A stretch of 7,726 nt of DNA from Acidobacteriota bacterium (GTDB taxonomy: Bacteria; Acidobacteriota; UBA6911; RPQK01): the NCBI GenBank assembly GCA_003819755.1, contig RPQK01000352.1:1-7726 (forward strand), read 5' to 3'. Shown piece after piece: positions 4,733 through 7,726 of this stretch (position 1 is its first letter; each line of letters begins with the position of its first letter). A model generated the notes under the pieces. The model saw nothing but the letters and a program-made list of their open reading frames with translations, made no database searches and had not been told where the DNA came from. Made by a program: the position numbers and the translations under genes.

Positions 4733-7726
4733 TCCTTCGCCCCACCTTTGGGACCCGGACGCTCCCCAGTGGCCATAACGCTCGAGCGGGAAAATCTACG
4801 AAAGAAAAAATACCGGTGGTGCTACCTGAAAGATTTGAAAAGGCCGCGTGAATTCCGTCAGAATCTCCGGGTGGCGATTAAGGTTTTGATCAGCGAGGCG
4901 GTCAAGCGGACGTTGCTCCAGGCATCGGCGGAAAAGCGAACCGTTTACCGCAAGGCTTTCGAGTTTTTAGAGAATGGGCTGTGGGAGGGCGGACTGCAGG
5001 TTAAGAAGCTGCGAGGCCTTTCGAACAAGACCGTCCTCGAGGGGCGGTTAGGCCGAAGCGAGCGACTGCTCATGACTCTTGGAAGAGACACCGGCGAGGA
5101 TCAGGAGCCCCTGCTTCTGGCCTACGTTTGGGCTGTTGCCGAGCATGATCGGGTTGATGCCCGAGCTCGCGCCATCCTTCCCGAAAACGCTCCGTTTCTC
5201 TCGTTTACGGCCTGGACTGCCTCAGAGCTGTCCGATGTCGAGCTGGAAGCTCTCGACGCCTCGCACATCACCCAGGAGCCCGTCACGGCCCGTGTGAATC
5301 ACGAGACCGGGGCTCAGAAGTGGTTCGTGCTGGATGAAAAAGAGTGGAAGCGACTCCTGCTCTATTCCCGGGGCGATTTCGATTTGTCCCTCTATTTGAC
5401 GCCTGAGCAGAGAGATCTGCTCCGTACGCCGCTTCCGGTGCTGGTGTCCGGGACAGCGGGCAGCGGGAAGACGACAATGGCGGTCTATTACCTGGCTCAT
5501 CCGCGCTTCGCAGGCCGCTCGCGCCTCTTTCTCACCTATAACGTCCATCTTCGCAATTTCTCCGAGCGCCTTTATCGCAGCCTGGTCTGCCTGACCGAGC
5601 GGACGGACGACCCGCCTCCGGATTTCCTGACCTTTAAAGAACTGTGCTTCCGACTCCTTGCGACCGACGGCCGCAGTCGATTTCAGCCGGAGCGCGAGGT
5701 GGATCTGAACACTTTTCAGGAGATGCTCCGTCGTTTACCGGCCGCTTCGAAACTTGACGCTGCGCTGGTTTGGGAAGAGATTCGATCGATCATCAAAGGG
5801 GCGAAGCCGCAGCTGGACGCCCGTGTCTTGCGGGCGCTGGTGTCCAAGCTGGAAGCAGGGATGGAAGGCGCCTCGCTCGCGGCCGAGCTGCGCGAGGAAA
5901 TCCTCGCGTTAAAGCGCCTGAGCCTTGCGGAGAAAGCCGAATCGGTAGCGCGACGCCTCATGGGGTTGGGCCTGCGCGAAATCGCCTCGGATCTGACCAA
6001 ACACATGGAGAATCGCAAGGCGGCGCTCGTCCGGGTCTTACAGGCGCTGGCCGGCGTTGTGGACAAGCACGAGGCTGACTTCAGGTCTCCCCTCATGACG
6101 TTTGCCGAGTACGAGAGACTCGGACACAAGCGAGCGCCTGCCTTTTTGCAGGACAGGCGACAGATCTACGAGGTTGCCGAATGGTACCAGAAGGGCCTGG
6201 AGCAGGCACACCAGTGGGACGAAACCGACCTCACGCGGGCAGCTATCAGGGCACTCGATAAAGCCCCGGGCGCCTGGCGGCCTTACGACCTGGTTTGCTG
6301 TGACGAAGTTCAGGACTTTACCGACATTCAGTTGTCATTGATCGTTAGGCTTCCGAACCGTCCTTCCGACCTGGTTTTGGCCGGTGACCCCAAGCAGATC
6401 GTCAACCCGAGCGGCTTTCGCTGGGAGGAGGTTAAGGATCTTTTTTACGACCGGGCCGTTCCGGTCCCGCCCGTCCATCACCTCACGCTGAACTTCCGGT
6501 GCGTCGGGAGTATCGTGCTCTTGTCCAACGCCTTGCTGGAGCTGAAACAGCGCCTGCTGGGAATCCGCAGCGACGAGCGGCTGGACGACTGGAAGTTCCA
6601 GGGAAGGCCGCCCTTCTTGATAGAGGACGTGGCGCCGGACGAGCTCATCGAGGAGCTTCGTGTCACAGCCCCGGACCGGATCGTCCTGACCCGCTCGGAG
6701 TCCGACCGGGATCTTCTCAGGCAACGCCTGGACACCGAGCTGGTATTTACGATTCGAGAAGCGAAAGGCCTGGAATTCGCAACCGTGGTGCTATGGGGAT
6801 TCGGCGCCGACCCGGCCGTTAACGCTTTCTGGGCACGGATGCTCTCCGGAGATGCGGCCCGTTTGCACGACGCGCACATTCGCCACGAGATCAACTTGCT
6901 TTATGTGGGCATCACCCGCGCTCAACGGGACCTGATCCTGTACGATGGTCCGGATGCTTCGTCTATATGGTCTTCGCCACTTTTTGAAGACCTTATCCAC
7001 CGGAGCTCCTCGATGGCCTTCATCGATGAAGCGTGGCGAGCCACGTCCTCACCGGCCGATTGGGAGAGACAGGGCGACTACTTCATGGAGTTCGAACATT
7101 ACCGGGCTGCAGCCGAGTGTTATCGGAACGCAGAATTGCCCGACCGCATGGCCCGGGCGCGGGCCCTGGCGGCAGAGAAGCAGAAAGATTTCGAGTCAGC
7201 GGCTGGGTGGTGGGACAAGGCGGGCGAACCCCGGCACGCGGCCGAAAGCTACGAGCGTGCCGGAAAGCCAGGCCTTGCGCTCCCGCTGTGGGACAAGCTC
7301 GGAGAGCGTAAGCGTGCCGACGACTGCCGTGTACTCCAGCTGGAGGTCGACGGCCGATTCGCAGAGGCAGCCGTGGCGCGTGAAGAGCGCAAAGAGCTCG
7401 AGCGCGCCGTCGAGAACTGGTCAAAGGCGAGGCGTCATGACCGCGAAGCCGAGCTGTGGGAACGGCTTAAGAACCGCACGAAGGCCGCTCAAGCCTACCT
7501 GAAAGCGCGTGATTTCGCCAACGCTGCGAGACTGTACCTCAAGCTGGGGCGGAAAGAGGAGGCGGCCCGCTGTCTGGAGGATGCCGGCCAGTTTGAGACC
7601 GCCATGGACCTCTGGGGCAAACTCAAAATGCCCGACCAACTGCTCCGCTGTGCCATCCGTTCCGGCGACCCGCTGCTGATCGGGGCTGCTCATGAAAGCC
7701 GGGGCGAATGGAAACAGGCCGTGGAA
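4730..7726 (+). CDS. RelE-like/UvrD-family SF1 helicase with C-terminal TPR-like solenoid (runs off the right edge)
   Basis: An ATP-dependent superfamily-1 DNA helicase or translocase, 999 codons visible with the C-terminus missing. Numbering from ATG 4730: residues about 49-120 resemble a RelE/ParE toxin fold (LISEAVKRTLLQASAEKR helices, then VKKLRGL and GRLGRSERLLMTLG strands). Helicase motifs follow in order: Q-motif YLTPEQRDLL (222-231), Walker A GTAGSGKTT (241-249), Ia-like FLTYN, TFKEL, motif II DEVQD (525-529), motif III AGDPKQ (550-555), motif IV LNFRC (587-591), motif V AKGLEF (678-683) and motif VI LLYVGITRA (723-731). All key residues look intact. From about 785 on, short helical repeats (AAECY, AAGWWDKAG, AAESYERAG and similar) form a TPR-like solenoid, probably for protein binding. 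The start is uncertain: ATG 4730, GTG 4769 and GTG 4871 are in frame and none has a good ribosome site. The frame opens directly after the permease TGA, three bases before the ATG. Confidence 0.88.
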   Translation, partial: MSFAPPLGPGRSPVAITLERENLRKKKYRWCYLKDLKRPREFRQNLRVAIKVLISEAVKRTLLQASAEKRTVYRKAFEFLENGLWEGGLQVKKLRGLSNKTVLEGRLGRSERLLMTLGRDTGEDQEPLLLAYVWAVAEHDRVDARARAILPENAPFLSFTAWTASELSDVELEALDASHITQEPVTARVNHETGAQKWFVLDEKEWKRLLLYSRGDFDLSLYLTPEQRDLLRTPLPVLVSGTAGSGKTTMAVYYLAHPRFAGRSRLFLTYNVHLRNFSERLYRSLVCLTERTDDPPPDFLTFKELCFRLLATDGRSRFQPEREVDLNTFQEMLRRLPAASKLDAALVWEEIRSIIKGAKPQLDARVLRALVSKLEAGMEGASLAAELREEILALKRLSLAEKAESVARRLMGLGLREIASDLTKHMENRKAALVRVLQALAGVVDKHEADFRSPLMTFAEYERLGHKRAPAFLQDRRQIYEVAEWYQKGLEQAHQWDETDLTRAAIRALDKAPGAWRPYDLVCCDEVQDFTDIQLSLIVRLPNRPSDLVLAGDPKQIVNPSGFRWEEVKDLFYDRAVPVPPVHHLTLNFRCVGSIVLLSNALLELKQRLLGIRSDERLDDWKFQGRPPFLIEDVAPDELIEELRVTAPDRIVLTRSESDRDLLRQRLDTELVFTIREAKGLEFATVVLWGFGADPAVNAFWARMLSGDAARLHDAHIRHEINLLYVGITRAQRDLILYDGPDASSIWSSPLFEDLIHRSSSMAFIDEAWRATSSPADWERQGDYFMEFEHYRAAAECYRNAELPDRMARARALAAEKQKDFESAAGWWDKAGEPRHAAESYERAGKPGLALPLWDKLGERKRADDCRVLQLEVDGRFAEAAVAREERKELERAVENWSKARRHDREAELWERLKNRTKAAQAYLKARDFANAARLYLKLGRKEEAARCLEDAGQFETAMDLWGKLKMPDQLLRCAIRSGDPLLIGAAHESRGEWKQAVE
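4766..4809 (+). repeat. Right copy of the 44-bp direct repeat, inside the helicase 5' coding region
   Basis: Matches 1537-1580 at 38 of 44 positions in the same orientation. Here it lies in the open frame of the helicase and encodes PVAITLERENLRKK, ahead of the RelE-like domain. The Arg codon differs (CGG here, AGA on the left) without changing the residue. One extra A follows this copy relative to the left one, after which the two sequences diverge. Together the copies enclose about 3.2 kb containing the promoter, padR remnant and permease. Confidence 0.8.

Noticed and set aside
4727..4775. Possible intrinsic terminator after the permease
   Set aside because: GGGA...TCCC offers only a 4-bp stem with no T-tract, and the palindrome at 4718-4732 is also short and without a T-tract.
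1537..4809. Interpretation as a conventional insertion sequence or composite transposon
   Set aside because: No transposase, no terminal inverted repeats, and the direct repeats are far longer than usual target duplications. Reported instead as repeats of unknown origin.

Overview
This GC-rich bacterial window most likely comes from Acidobacteriota, perhaps a Solibacter/Bryobacter-type genome. The main reason is a full-length two-module permease of the ADOP type (acidobacterial duplicated orphan permease), with the remains of the PadR-type regulator that usually precedes such genes. The assignment rests on family knowledge; no database search was run.

Layout. (1) Positions 1-1523, minus strand: an uninterrupted reading frame of 507 codons that leaves the window on the left. 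Its ATG has an AGGAGG ribosome site. I do not recognise the family. (2) Positions 1524-1805: a spacer holding one copy of a 44-bp direct repeat, a small tandem repeat, and a sigma-70-like promoter (TAGACA, 17 bp, TAGAAT) whose two hexamers each sit inside a dyad operator-like element. (3) Positions 1806-1955: the last ~48 codons of a PadR regulator, missing its 5' part and carrying an internal TAG, so a pseudogene. (4) Positions 1952-4726: the ADOP permease, whose ATG overlaps the old padR stop by 4 nt. (5) Positions 4766-4809: the second copy of the 44-bp repeat, here coding. (6) Positions 4730-7726, plus strand: a large SF1 (UvrD/PcrA-like) helicase that leaves the window on the right. It has a RelE/ParE-like N-terminal domain and a C-terminal alpha-solenoid of TPR-like repeats.

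How it fits together. The promoter, operator, padR remnant and permease form one unit bracketed by the two direct repeats. The repeats encode almost the same peptide (P-I/V-AITLERENLRKK), so the permease unit may have entered a locus where the unknown minus-strand gene and the helicase were neighbours. In the permease unit the local repressor gene is destroyed but its apparent operator and promoter look intact, suggesting constitutive expression or control by a PadR paralogue elsewhere. The most unusual protein is the RelE-like/helicase/solenoid fusion. Whether it works with the unknown gene, for example in genome defence, is speculation.

Limits: both outer genes are cut by the window edges, and the helicase start codon is uncertain.
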